Origin: an uncultured Parasphingopyxis sp.
GTDB lineage: Bacteria; Pseudomonadota; Alphaproteobacteria; Sphingomonadales; Sphingomonadaceae
Direction: 5' to 3'
Assembly (NCBI GenBank): GCA_905479515.1
Contig: CAJQMX010000067.1
Span: forward strand, 1-17,720
DNA: 17,720 bases
A program made the position numbers and the translations under genes. Position 1 is the first letter of the stretch. Each line of letters begins with the position of its first letter. Below the pieces are notes generated by a model. That model had not been told where the DNA came from. It worked only from the letters and a program-made list of their open reading frames with translations, and did no database searches. This document shows positions 1-6,549 of the stretch, piece by piece.

Positions 1-151
1 GCGGCCTCACGCCGCCCTTGGCAAGGCGACACCGAACGAGGCATATGGAGCGACAAACGAACTCAAGAAAGCGGCCTGATCAATAACCCGGATATGCCTT
101 AGCAAGGCCGGAAAACTGTGCAGGAAAACAGGACCACCTCAGCCAGATCTT
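1..151. other. Left-edge sequence with no recognisable gene
   Basis: I see no complete gene here. The first 15 bases hold a short inverted repeat (GCGGC, loop CTCAC, GCCGC). The frame of the acyl-CoA dehydrogenase remnant stays open back into this stretch, but the translation stops resembling that family upstream of about position 150. This suggests a recombination or insertion junction near 150. A short minus-strand reading frame across about 12-110 is open but I do not recognise it. Confidence 0.4.
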
Positions 152-586
152 GTGAGCGAAGCTTTGGAATGTTTTGGCGGAGTCGGATTCGTCGAAGAGA
201 CCGGCATGGCACGGCTATTCAGGACCTCCCCGCTCAACGCGATTTGGGAAGGCTCCGGTAACATTATGGCGCTCGACTTGCAGCGCGCATTGTCCGAGGA
301 GGCTGTACGAAAAGTCTTCAACGAAGAGCTCAAACGGATCGCCACCGACATCCCAGAGGCAGAAACGCTGGCCAACAAACTTCGATCCGAGCGGCCAGAC
401 AATCTGCGCCTCTTCGCGCAGCAAGCCGCGCTCTTATTCTCAGCCGATGCACTTACCGACGCATCTCTAAGGGACATGTATGTGAAAACCCGTATCACAC
501 ATCCAACCCCAATCTGGGGGGCGTTCGGGGTCAAAGTCGATCTCGACGACCCGATCACGCGGGCGACAAACTGGATGTTGGGCTGA
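152..586 (+). pseudogene. Acyl-CoA dehydrogenase (AidB-like), C-terminal fragment
   Basis: This 144-residue piece is the C-terminal part of an AidB/isovaleryl-type acyl-CoA dehydrogenase. The stretch EALECFGGVGFVEE, then ARLFRTSPLNAIWEGSGN, is the family's hallmark region around the FAD/substrate site, followed by a helical tail. Full-length AidB-like proteins are about 540 residues, so roughly the first three quarters are missing. A GTG at 152 could serve as a start, but there is no convincing ribosome binding site and no catalytic N-terminal domain, so I treat it as a relic. The homology begins abruptly next to unrelated sequence, consistent with a breakpoint near 150. AidB is linked to alkylation damage response and related enzymes to acyl-CoA oxidation; neither activity is expected from this fragment. 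Confidence 0.8.
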
Positions 587-593
587 TCCGTAC

Positions 594-824
594 TCAGTAT
601 ATAAACGCCAGGATAACGGACGGCATTGACAGGCCTGGTGCTTTTGCCAGGATCGCCTTGATTGTGTTGCCTTCGGCCACGTGACGGGCGGTAAGGACGA
701 CCCAGCCTCCAACTTGAAACCCTGTGCCAATCGCTACATCGCCGCTCGGCAACAACACTTCAATGGCGACGCACCCACGCAGATACGTTCAAAAATCCCC
801 ATTATCCAAAGGAGCTGCACTCAT
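594..824 (-). pseudogene. Trypsin-like serine protease, N-terminal remnant with in-frame stop
   Basis: On the minus strand an ATG at 824-822 opens a frame that reads 11 codons, hits TGA at 791-789, and continues in the same frame to a TGA at 596-594. After the internal stop the translation includes LRGCVAIEVLLPSG, GTGFQVGGWVVLTARHV and AEG. This resembles the start of bacterial trypsin-like peptidases, where a G-T-G-F segment precedes the T-A-x-H motif with the catalytic His. Only the first part of the protease fold is present; the Asp and Ser regions are absent. The fragment ends eight bases from the stop of the convergent acyl-CoA dehydrogenase remnant, so both were probably cut by the same rearrangement. 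A short product from an alternative start such as GTG 758 is possible but unlikely. Assigned from motif pattern only. Confidence 0.45.
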
Positions 825-964
825 TCTCCCCGCTCTAAGCATGGTCGTTGCAGAAGACGACTTTGCTCAGATTTCTGAGATGTCAGGGCCGCATTTTCAA
901 GGGATGAAACTTCCTCAGACGTACACAGCAATACCCGCAAATCGACCGGTGAGCATGAAAACGT
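825..964. other. Upstream region of nhaA, no gene seen
   Basis: This gap should carry the promoter and leader for the nhaA operon. I find no convincing -35/-10 pair, operator or hairpin by eye. An ATG at 955 starts only an 11-codon frame that ends at 990 inside nhaA; that could be a tiny leader peptide or chance. Confidence 0.3.
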
Positions 965-2167
965 TTGGCCAGATCTCTTGCAACAATTGATAGCGGCGCG
1001 TCACCCGCTTCAACGCAGCATGCTGCACTGGCGGTTTTTGCAGCGATGCTATTGGCCTTCGCCTGGGTGAATTCACCGGCAGTTGAAATTTATGACCTGA
1101 TCCACCACACGCCTTTGTCGTTGCAGGTTGGCGCTGTTGGATTGTCCAAGCCGTTGGTCGACTGGATCAATGAAGGCCTGATGGTCTTCTTCTTTTTTGC
1201 GATTGGGCTCGAAATCAAACGCGAAGTCCTGGTCGGCGACCTCGCCTCGCCGCGCAAGATCGCCCTTCCCGGGATCGGCGCCCTGGGTGGCATGCTCGTC
1301 CCCGCCGCAGTCTATCTGTTGTTTAATGCGGGCAACCCGGAAACCGAGCATGGTTGGGCCGTGCCGGTCGCCACCGATATTGTCCTTGCGCTCGCCGTCT
1401 TGTCTGTGCTTGGCACGCGCATCCCACCTACGCTCAAAGTCTTCCTAATGGCGCTCGCCGTGTTCGACGATTTTGGAACACTGGTGATTATTGCGCTCTT
1501 CTACACCGAAGGATTGAGTCTGGTCTCGCTTGCCTTGGCTGTACTCGGACTGGTTGGCCTGATTGGGCTCAACCGCCTGAGGGTCACGCATATGACGCCC
1601 TACGTTTTGATTGGAATTTTCGTTTGGGTGGCAGTCCTGGAATCAGGTGTCCATGCAACAATTGCCGGTGTCCTCGTAGCGTGGACGATTCCGCTGTCGG
1701 TTAAAGGGCGCCTGATGCTTTCAATCGTCGAAACCGGCATGAGACCGTGGGTCGCGTACGGTGTCGTACCGGTTTTTGCTTTCTTCAATTCAGGGATTCA
1801 CCTGGCGGGCATGTCTTCTGCGACCCTCATCGGTCCGGCTAGCCTCGGCGCGGGGTTCGGGCTCTTCATTGGCAAACCTCTCGGCGTATTTGGCGCGGCG
1901 GCTTTAGCGGTCGCCAGCGGCCTTGGAAAGCTCCCGCCGGCTATCACCTGGCTGCATCTGCTGGGCGCGTCTCTGCTCGCCGGAGTGGGCTTTACAATTA
2001 GCCTGTTTGTGGCGGCGCTCGCGTTCGACCACCCCGCCGCCTTACAGGAGGTCACGCTAAGCGTGATCATCGCGTCGACCCTCTCCGCTTTTACCGGGTT
2101 GGGCGTGCTCACCTTGGCCGCGCAGAGACCTCAGCCTGCCGAATCTGAAGAAAGACTTCGCCCATGA
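965..2167 (+). CDS. nhaA: Na+/H+ antiporter NhaA
   Basis: NhaA exchanges cytoplasmic Na+ (or Li+) for external protons in the inner membrane, giving salt and alkaline-pH tolerance. The 400-residue length and about twelve hydrophobic segments fit the family. Key residues are visible: D138 in ATDIVLAL (E. coli D133), the D168-D169 pair in VFDDFGTLVIIALFYT (E. coli D163/D164, the ion site), and K304 in GKPLG (E. coli K300). The N-terminal half shows the typical DWINEGLMVFFFFAIGLEIKRE. The frame is closed upstream by a TGA at 956-958, so the start must be TTG 965 or later; no ATG lies before conserved sequence, so TTG 965 is the best choice although the ribosome binding site is weak. The stop overlaps the next start (ATGA at 2164), showing translational coupling to the unknown protein downstream. 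Confidence 0.95.
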   Translation: MARSLATIDSGASPASTQHAALAVFAAMLLAFAWVNSPAVEIYDLIHHTPLSLQVGAVGLSKPLVDWINEGLMVFFFFAIGLEIKREVLVGDLASPRKIALPGIGALGGMLVPAAVYLLFNAGNPETEHGWAVPVATDIVLALAVLSVLGTRIPPTLKVFLMALAVFDDFGTLVIIALFYTEGLSLVSLALAVLGLVGLIGLNRLRVTHMTPYVLIGIFVWVAVLESGVHATIAGVLVAWTIPLSVKGRLMLSIVETGMRPWVAYGVVPVFAFFNSGIHLAGMSSATLIGPASLGAGFGLFIGKPLGVFGAAALAVASGLGKLPPAITWLHLLGASLLAGVGFTISLFVAALAFDHPAALQEVTLSVIIASTLSAFTGLGVLTLAAQRPQPAESEERLRP

Positions 2168-2865
2168 AAATGTCTCCGCCGCCTTTGCCTTGGCTGATTG
2201 CTGCACTCGTCATCGGTGCCGTCCTTGCCATAACTTTCAGGCTGAAACTCGCGGATGATCAGCAGGCCGCACCCACGCCCCAGATTGCGGTTTCTTCGCC
2301 CGTAGAACGTGCAACACTGGAGGCGACCTGTGCGCGCATCGATGTCGAAGCACGGCTGCGCGCCGCTTTGGCGGCGTACTCAGTCGGCGAAGATCTCGTC
2401 TCCGATAGTCTGCTGACTGACGCCGAAATGCCGATCGCATCTCTGCCTGGGAGCCTTTGGACTAATGACGATCGCGCGCGGCTCAATGAGTTGGTGTACC
2501 AGGCGCGGTTGGCGATCGCGACGCAGTCTGGAGTGGAGGCTAAAATCGAGGCCGCGATTGATGACCTGCGCCAAACACCGCTCCATGAGAAAGGGTCTCC
2601 AGCGGTGCCGTCGGCCATGGCGGGAGCGATCGCAGATCAAATCGAAAAAGCGATGAATGGGTTTGTCGAAACACGCTCCAGCCAAGATGGTCAAACCTAT
2701 CTGATGGGGTACGGCCACTACCAGACCGCCGACGCGCTGTTTCGAAACCATAGGGACGATATCCAACTCTATAGCGAGACCGCGGACAGATTGATTGAAA
2801 AAAGCCTGCTCCTGCTTGCCGATTTCTATCCCAGTCCGCGCCTAGCTGATGCAGACATGCCCTGA
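2164..2865 (+). CDS. Unrecognised membrane-anchored protein coupled to NhaA
   Basis: I do not recognise this 233-residue protein. Residues about 8-24 form one hydrophobic segment (PWLIAALVIGAVLAITF) after a short basic start, with no obvious signal-peptidase or lipobox site. It is therefore probably an N-terminal anchor with the remainder in the periplasm. The rest is mostly helical and polar, rich in Ala, Asp and Glu, with a single Cys near residue 56. The C-terminal third contains YLMGYGHYQTADALFRNH and a run of leucines (KSLLLLADFYPSP), possibly an amphipathic helix. It starts with ATG overlapping the nhaA stop by four bases, so it is almost certainly made with the antiporter. An accessory or regulatory role for NhaA is an inference from coupling only. 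Confidence 0.75.
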   Translation: MKMSPPPLPWLIAALVIGAVLAITFRLKLADDQQAAPTPQIAVSSPVERATLEATCARIDVEARLRAALAAYSVGEDLVSDSLLTDAEMPIASLPGSLWTNDDRARLNELVYQARLAIATQSGVEAKIEAAIDDLRQTPLHEKGSPAVPSAMAGAIADQIEKAMNGFVETRSSQDGQTYLMGYGHYQTADALFRNHRDDIQLYSETADRLIEKSLLLLADFYPSPRLADADMP

Positions 2866-3000
2866 GGTCCGCGGCGCTTTTTCAAGTTATCCACAGCAAG
2901 CGCTGTAATGGCAGGCCCGTCTTCTCGTCTATTCGTCCAGCACATCTATCAGCGCCCGATGAAACAGTGCGTGAAGACGAGAACCGCAAGAAGGCCCCAG

Positions 3001-3342
3001 ATGACTCACACTCCGAGCGACCGACGACAGTCCGCCGAGCCCGCCAGTCCCAGAGAGCTTCGCGGCCTCAGCGGCACAGCCTGCATCCTGTCCACCCTTG
3101 GCATCGGCCTTCTCGGCCTTGGTATCGGCGCAATCACCGCGTCCTATTTGAGAGCAACAGCCGCTCTGATTGCACTTCTGGGACTTACCATTCATCTCAT
3201 CGCACTGATCCACACCGCTCGGCACAAACATCATGCATTATCTGCGGGCCGGTTCTGGCTGACAGCGGTCTATGGGAGTTGCTGGATCATTTTGCTTGTT
3301 CTGAGTTCTGCTCTGCTAAGAACGTGGCTTGTACACGCATGA
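3001..3342 (+). CDS. Small three-helix membrane protein, unknown
   Basis: This 113-residue protein is not recognised. I place the start at ATG 3001 because AAGAAGG lies six bases upstream; an in-frame ATG at 2908 would add 31 residues but lacks a ribosome binding site. After a polar N-terminus of about 25 residues there are three hydrophobic segments, roughly residues 30-48 (ILSTLGIGLLGLGIGAI), 52-66 and 85-105. The linker between the second and third is His-rich (HTARHKHHALS). It follows the NhaA pair on the same strand with a 135-base gap, so it may be a third operon member or be transcribed separately. Its TGA directly abuts the stop of convergent ppk2. Confidence 0.7.
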   Translation: MTHTPSDRRQSAEPASPRELRGLSGTACILSTLGIGLLGLGIGAITASYLRATAALIALLGLTIHLIALIHTARHKHHALSAGRFWLTAVYGSCWIILLVLSSALLRTWLVHA

Positions 3343-4125
3343 TCAAACGGCCAAAGCCTCCATGCGGTCTCGCGGCGACGCGATAATAACTGCCGGATCA
3401 ACAATCGCGACCGACTTATCGGTATCCGGGCACTCAATCGCCCTGATCATGTGGCCAAGCGTGTTCAGCCGGGCCGTGCGTTTGTCGTCGGTATGAACCG
3501 CGTACCAGGGCGCAAATGCGTAATCTGTGCGAGCAAGCATCGCGTTGCGTGCGGTCGTATAGTCGTCCCACTTCTGCAATGCGACCGCATCTATCGGGCT
3601 TTTCTTCCACTGCTTCAAAGGGTCTTTATCGCGGGCCGCAAGTCGCCGCTCCTGCTCTTCCCGGCTGATGTCGAGATAATATTTGAGGATTTGCGTGCCA
3701 TCGCGCACCAGCATTTGTTCAAACGCGCCAACATTATCGTAAAAGGCTTCAACTTGGTCATCGCTGGCAAAGCCCATAACCGGTTCAACGCCAGCCCGAT
3801 TGTACCAGGATCGATTGAAGAGCGCGATTTCACCGTCGGCTGGCAAGTGCGGTGCATAACGTTGGAAATACCAGCTGCGCGTATCGCGGTCGGACGGTTT
3901 CCCAAGCGCTACAATACGGGTGTCGCGGGGACTGAGATGGTCGGCGATGCGCTTGATCACACCGTCCTTACCGGCCGCATCACGCCCCTCGAGGATCACC
4001 AGAATACGATGACCATGCGTGATCGCGCGGCGCTGGATCTTGACCAGTTCTATCTGCAGTGCGCGCAACCGGCGTTTATAGTCCTTCTTGGAGAGACCCG
4101 TATCGGCGTGGTCATCTTTTGGCAT
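3343..4125 (-). CDS. ppk2: Polyphosphate kinase 2 (PPK2, class I type)
   Basis: PPK2 enzymes transfer phosphate between polyphosphate and nucleotides, typically making GTP or ATP from GDP or ADP in the cytoplasm. From the chosen start the protein has 260 residues. The Walker A loop GRDAAGKDG is at residues 47-55 and the Walker B/lid region GEIALFNRSWYNRAGVEPVMGF follows at about 98-119. Further hallmarks are YFQRY, QEERR-like EEQERRLAARDKDPLKQWK, and PWY near the end. The Walker B segment has Asn104 where many relatives have Asp (FDRSWYNR); FNRSWYNR may occur in other class I members. I chose ATG 4125 because AAAGGG lies nine bases upstream; ATG 4143 or GTG 4146 lack such a site. It overlaps the end of cfa by 14 bases, so the two are co-transcribed and probably coupled. 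Its stop shares a TGATCA palindrome with the convergent gene. Confidence 0.93.
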   Translation of the reverse strand: MPKDDHADTGLSKKDYKRRLRALQIELVKIQRRAITHGHRILVILEGRDAAGKDGVIKRIADHLSPRDTRIVALGKPSDRDTRSWYFQRYAPHLPADGEIALFNRSWYNRAGVEPVMGFASDDQVEAFYDNVGAFEQMLVRDGTQILKYYLDISREEQERRLAARDKDPLKQWKKSPIDAVALQKWDDYTTARNAMLARTDYAFAPWYAVHTDDKRTARLNTLGHMIRAIECPDTDKSVAIVDPAVIIASPRDRMEALAV

Positions 4126-5386
4126 TCGCGCGAACCCTTTCATCACTGGCCGGCGAAACTTGTCTTATGGCCGGGCGGGTCGGTTCGGATGGGTATAGAT
4201 AGTCCCGTGTCAGCGGTGCCGCGTCTTGGCGTTTACCCAGCTGAAGCTGGAACACATTGTGAAAGCCATGGCGAAATGAGAGTTCGCTGCTGACGAGATA
4301 AAAATCCCACATCCGTACAAACCTGGCATCATACAGCGTTTCAGCATCATCAGCGCGGTTCAGAAAACGCTCCCGCCACGCTTTCAGCGTTTCCGCATAG
4401 TGCAAGCGCAGGATCTCAATATCCAGAACCACCAGCCCGGCTTTCTCAATGACGGGCACAATTTCCGAGAGTGCTGGAATATAGCCCCCTGGAAAGATAT
4501 GCCGGGCGATCCATGGATTGGTCGCCCCTGGTCCAGGCGACCGCCCAATCGTGTGAATGAGCGCCGTTCCATTCTCGCCGAGACGGGCCGCAATCTGGTC
4601 GAAATATTCGCGGTAATGCGGCACACCGACATGTTCAAACATACCAACCGAGACAATCTTGTCATACTCGCCGGTAAGGTTGCGATAATCTTGAATCTCA
4701 AAATCGACACGGTCGCTGAGCCCGGCGGTCTCAGCGCGCTCTTGAGCCAGACAGTGCTGCTCACAGGATAATGTCACACCGTGGACCCGAACATCTTCGC
4801 GCTCCGCCAGATGCATCGCAAGCCCGCCCCATCCGCACCCAATATCAAGCACATGGTCCCCGGGTTTCAAGCACAGCTTGCGCGCGATATGATCTTTCTT
4901 AAACCGCTGGGCATCGTCGAGCGATGTCTGCGGCTTCGGGAAATACGCGCAGGAATACTGCATGTCGTCATCAAGAAAGAGGCGGTAGAGATCGTTGCCG
5001 ATATCATAATGGTGCGCCACGTTCCGAGCCGATCGCGCTTGCGGATTAAATTGCGCAACCGCACGAAACGTCTTTCGCAGGAAAGATGGGAGCGCCGCAT
5101 GCGCGCTGCCCTTAGACAGAATATTGGTCCAGAGAAGATCCAGCAGTTCATATAGATCGCCGGTTTCCAGCACGAGGCCTTCTTCCATATAGGCCTCGCC
5201 AAGCTGCAATTCAGGATCGAGCACGATGCGGCGAAGCCAGGCCTCAGATTTCACGGCGATACGAACCGGATGGTCGCAGGGCGGACCAAAAACAGCTGTC
5301 TTGCCATTTGGAAAAACGACTTCCAGGCGTCCCTTGCGAATAGACTTTTCAAGCCGTTTTTTGGCGATTGTGCTCCATAGACTCAT
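4112..5386 (-). CDS. cfa: Cyclopropane-fatty-acyl-phospholipid synthase
   Basis: This enzyme uses S-adenosylmethionine to convert cis double bonds of membrane phospholipid acyl chains into cyclopropane rings, a common stationary-phase and acid-stress response. The 424-residue length fits the family. The N-terminal domain (about 1-115) is followed by the catalytic methyltransferase domain. HHYDIGNDLYRLFLDDDMQYSCAYF covers the conserved active-site entrance with C146, VLDIGCGWGG (179-188) is SAM motif I, and VSVGMFEHVG is also conserved. I start it at ATG 5386 because GAAGGA lies eight bases upstream; the frame extends to 5476 but those residues are not typical. It is first in a two-gene minus-strand unit with ppk2 and is divergent from the ECF sigma gene, sharing a roughly 210-base intergenic region. 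Confidence 0.95.
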   Translation of the reverse strand: MSLWSTIAKKRLEKSIRKGRLEVVFPNGKTAVFGPPCDHPVRIAVKSEAWLRRIVLDPELQLGEAYMEEGLVLETGDLYELLDLLWTNILSKGSAHAALPSFLRKTFRAVAQFNPQARSARNVAHHYDIGNDLYRLFLDDDMQYSCAYFPKPQTSLDDAQRFKKDHIARKLCLKPGDHVLDIGCGWGGLAMHLAEREDVRVHGVTLSCEQHCLAQERAETAGLSDRVDFEIQDYRNLTGEYDKIVSVGMFEHVGVPHYREYFDQIAARLGENGTALIHTIGRSPGPGATNPWIARHIFPGGYIPALSEIVPVIEKAGLVVLDIEILRLHYAETLKAWRERFLNRADDAETLYDARFVRMWDFYLVSSELSFRHGFHNVFQLQLGKRQDAAPLTRDYLYPSEPTRPAIRQVSPASDERVRANAKR

Positions 5387-5597
5387 CAGCGGCGTCCTTC
5401 TGGCTTGGCAGCAACGCACCCCGGCGTGCTCACCATATGATCTGATACGGATAAGACGGCCCGGCCCCTGAACCATTACACTCAGGGCCCAGCGCCATAT
5501 TAAAAGTGACCGAAAATCCGTTCGCGCTTGAGGGCGATTCTGGCGGCGTGCGTATCACACTCCTCAAGCCCCAATATACGTGGAACCGCTTACGAAT

Positions 5598-6227
5598 ATG
5601 ACGTCCGACCCAAGCCCTTCAGAACGGCGCAAACGAGCCATTGAAGCTGCGCTCATCGAGTCGCATCAGGACATGTTTCGGTTTCTGAAGCGAAAATTGC
5701 GCAACGATGCGGATGCCAAGGATGTGCTGCAAGAATTCTATGTTAAGGCGCTGACCCGGTTTAATGATCTTAAAGATGAAGACCGGCTTCGAGGCTGGTT
5801 GTCTCAGATTCTTCGTTCGACAATCGCTGATCATTTTCGAGCAATGACGCGTTCAGACAAAGCGCTGGAAACCTATGCGGCAGAGGCTGCCCTCCTGTTC
5901 GATGATGATGAGATCGACTTTGTTATTTGCGCATGCCTATACAAAATGTTGCCGACACTGAATCCCGACTACGCGGATCTGATCTGGCGGGCTGACCTTA
6001 TCGGTGAAGATCGCTCTGTGATTGCTCATGATCTCGGCCTGTCTGAGAATGCGCTTCGAGTGAAACTTCACCGCGCACGCCGGGCCATGCGCCAGCGCCT
6101 GGAACAAACCTGCCTGACCTGTATCGAACACGGCTATTTTCAATGCGCCTGTCCGGGCGCTGAAGACTTGCGAAAACGCGTTGAAGCGACCGCCTTGTCC
6201 ATACCTCCGGGCCAGGTTGTTCCTTGA
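5598..6227 (+). CDS. ECF-type RNA polymerase sigma factor with Cys-rich tail
   Basis: Extracytoplasmic-function sigma factors redirect RNA polymerase to a small regulon. Region 2 spans about residues 22-90, with DAKDVLQEFYVKALTRF and RLRGWLSQILRSTIADHFR matching the core-binding and -10 recognition helices. Region 4 spans about 120-172, with SVIAHDLGLSENALRVKLHRARR as the helix-turn-helix. The C-terminus extends beyond region 4 and carries C172, C175, C183 and C185 (CX2C, then CXC), which looks like a metal or redox site; C111 and C113 lie in the inter-domain segment. No transmembrane anti-sigma gene is adjacent, so control may be intrinsic or through the downstream CCC peptide. The start is uncertain: GTG 5580 is in frame, but ATG 5598 is favoured. 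Divergent from cfa and upstream of the acyl module, it could regulate both. Confidence 0.88.
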   Translation: MTSDPSPSERRKRAIEAALIESHQDMFRFLKRKLRNDADAKDVLQEFYVKALTRFNDLKDEDRLRGWLSQILRSTIADHFRAMTRSDKALETYAAEAALLFDDDEIDFVICACLYKMLPTLNPDYADLIWRADLIGEDRSVIAHDLGLSENALRVKLHRARRAMRQRLEQTCLTCIEHGYFQCACPGAEDLRKRVEATALSIPPGQVVP

Positions 6228-6238
6228 TACGTTTTCGC

Positions 6239-6260
6239 AGCGGCGGGGTGTAACGCCGCT
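6239..6260 (+). other. Perfect 7-bp hairpin after the sigma gene
   Basis: AGCGGCG and CGCCGCT pair perfectly around an eight-base loop, 12 bases after the sigma stop codon. There is no T-run directly behind it, so it is a weak terminator candidate on its own and could instead stabilise the transcript end. Confidence 0.4.
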
Positions 6261-6287
6261 CCGGTTCGCGCGTCTTTGTTTTCAGGT

Positions 6288-6305
6288 CCGCAATAGGCGG
6301 TTTTT
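6288..6305 (+). terminator. Possible weak intrinsic terminator or attenuator
   Basis: CCGC, loop AATAG, GCGG is followed at once by TTTTT at 6301-6305. The 4-bp stem is short, but it is all G/C and the T-run is correctly placed. It lies between the sigma gene and the small CCC peptide, so it could separate sigma transcription from the operon that follows. Confidence 0.35.
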
Positions 6306-6352
6306 GCTTGTGCTCGCCGAGCCAGGACGAAATTGAAGAGAAGGAGATCGCC

Positions 6353-6505
6353 ATGAACCGTGTCAAGAAAAGCGCCGTCCAAACGCCCAAAGCCAAAGTC
6401 AAACCGCCCGTCAAAAAGGGCTGTTGTTGCGCAGGCGGCTCGAAGCCGGGCCGAGGCAAGGAAAAATCGATGCCAGCGCTAAAAAGCGCTGGTGACGCAG
6501 CCTGA
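6353..6505 (+). CDS. 50-residue basic peptide with CCC motif
   Basis: This tiny protein starts at ATG 6353 behind a strong AAGGAG site (gap about seven bases). A longer frame from 6308 lacks such a site. The sequence is highly basic in its first half (KKSAVQTPKAKVKPPVKKG), then has GCCCAGG with three consecutive Cys at residues 24-26, then KPGRGKEK and a bland Ala-rich end. There is no signal peptide or membrane segment. The Lys/Pro-rich part could bind nucleic acid, polyphosphate or acidic protein, and the Cys triplet could bind metal or sense redox state. It sits between the Cys-tailed sigma factor and the DUF3141 operon, 44 bases before the latter. I do not recognise the family, and function is unknown. 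Confidence 0.7.
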   Translation: MNRVKKSAVQTPKAKVKPPVKKGCCCAGGSKPGRGKEKSMPALKSAGDAA

Positions 6506-6549
6506 CCCTTTCGTTCTCAATCGCCCCCTTACCGCGAAAGCCTCAAGCC

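Noticed and set aside
681..990. Plus-strand open frames in the region before nhaA
   Set aside because: No domain resemblance and no ribosome binding site; the stretch is better explained by the antisense protease remnant and nhaA leader.
2887..2895. Perfect DnaA-box-like TTATCCACA
   Set aside because: Only a single copy, with no AT-rich unwinding region, iterons or replication gene nearby, so it does not support an origin.
3451..4293. Plus-strand 280-codon open frame opposite ppk2 and the cfa end
   Set aside because: It mirrors well-supported genes on the other strand, has no recognisable domain and no good ribosome binding site.
5582..5605. GGAAC-N15-CGTC resembling a general-stress ECF promoter
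   Set aside because: The spacing is short, the -10 is not the usual CGTT, and it overlaps the sigma start codons.
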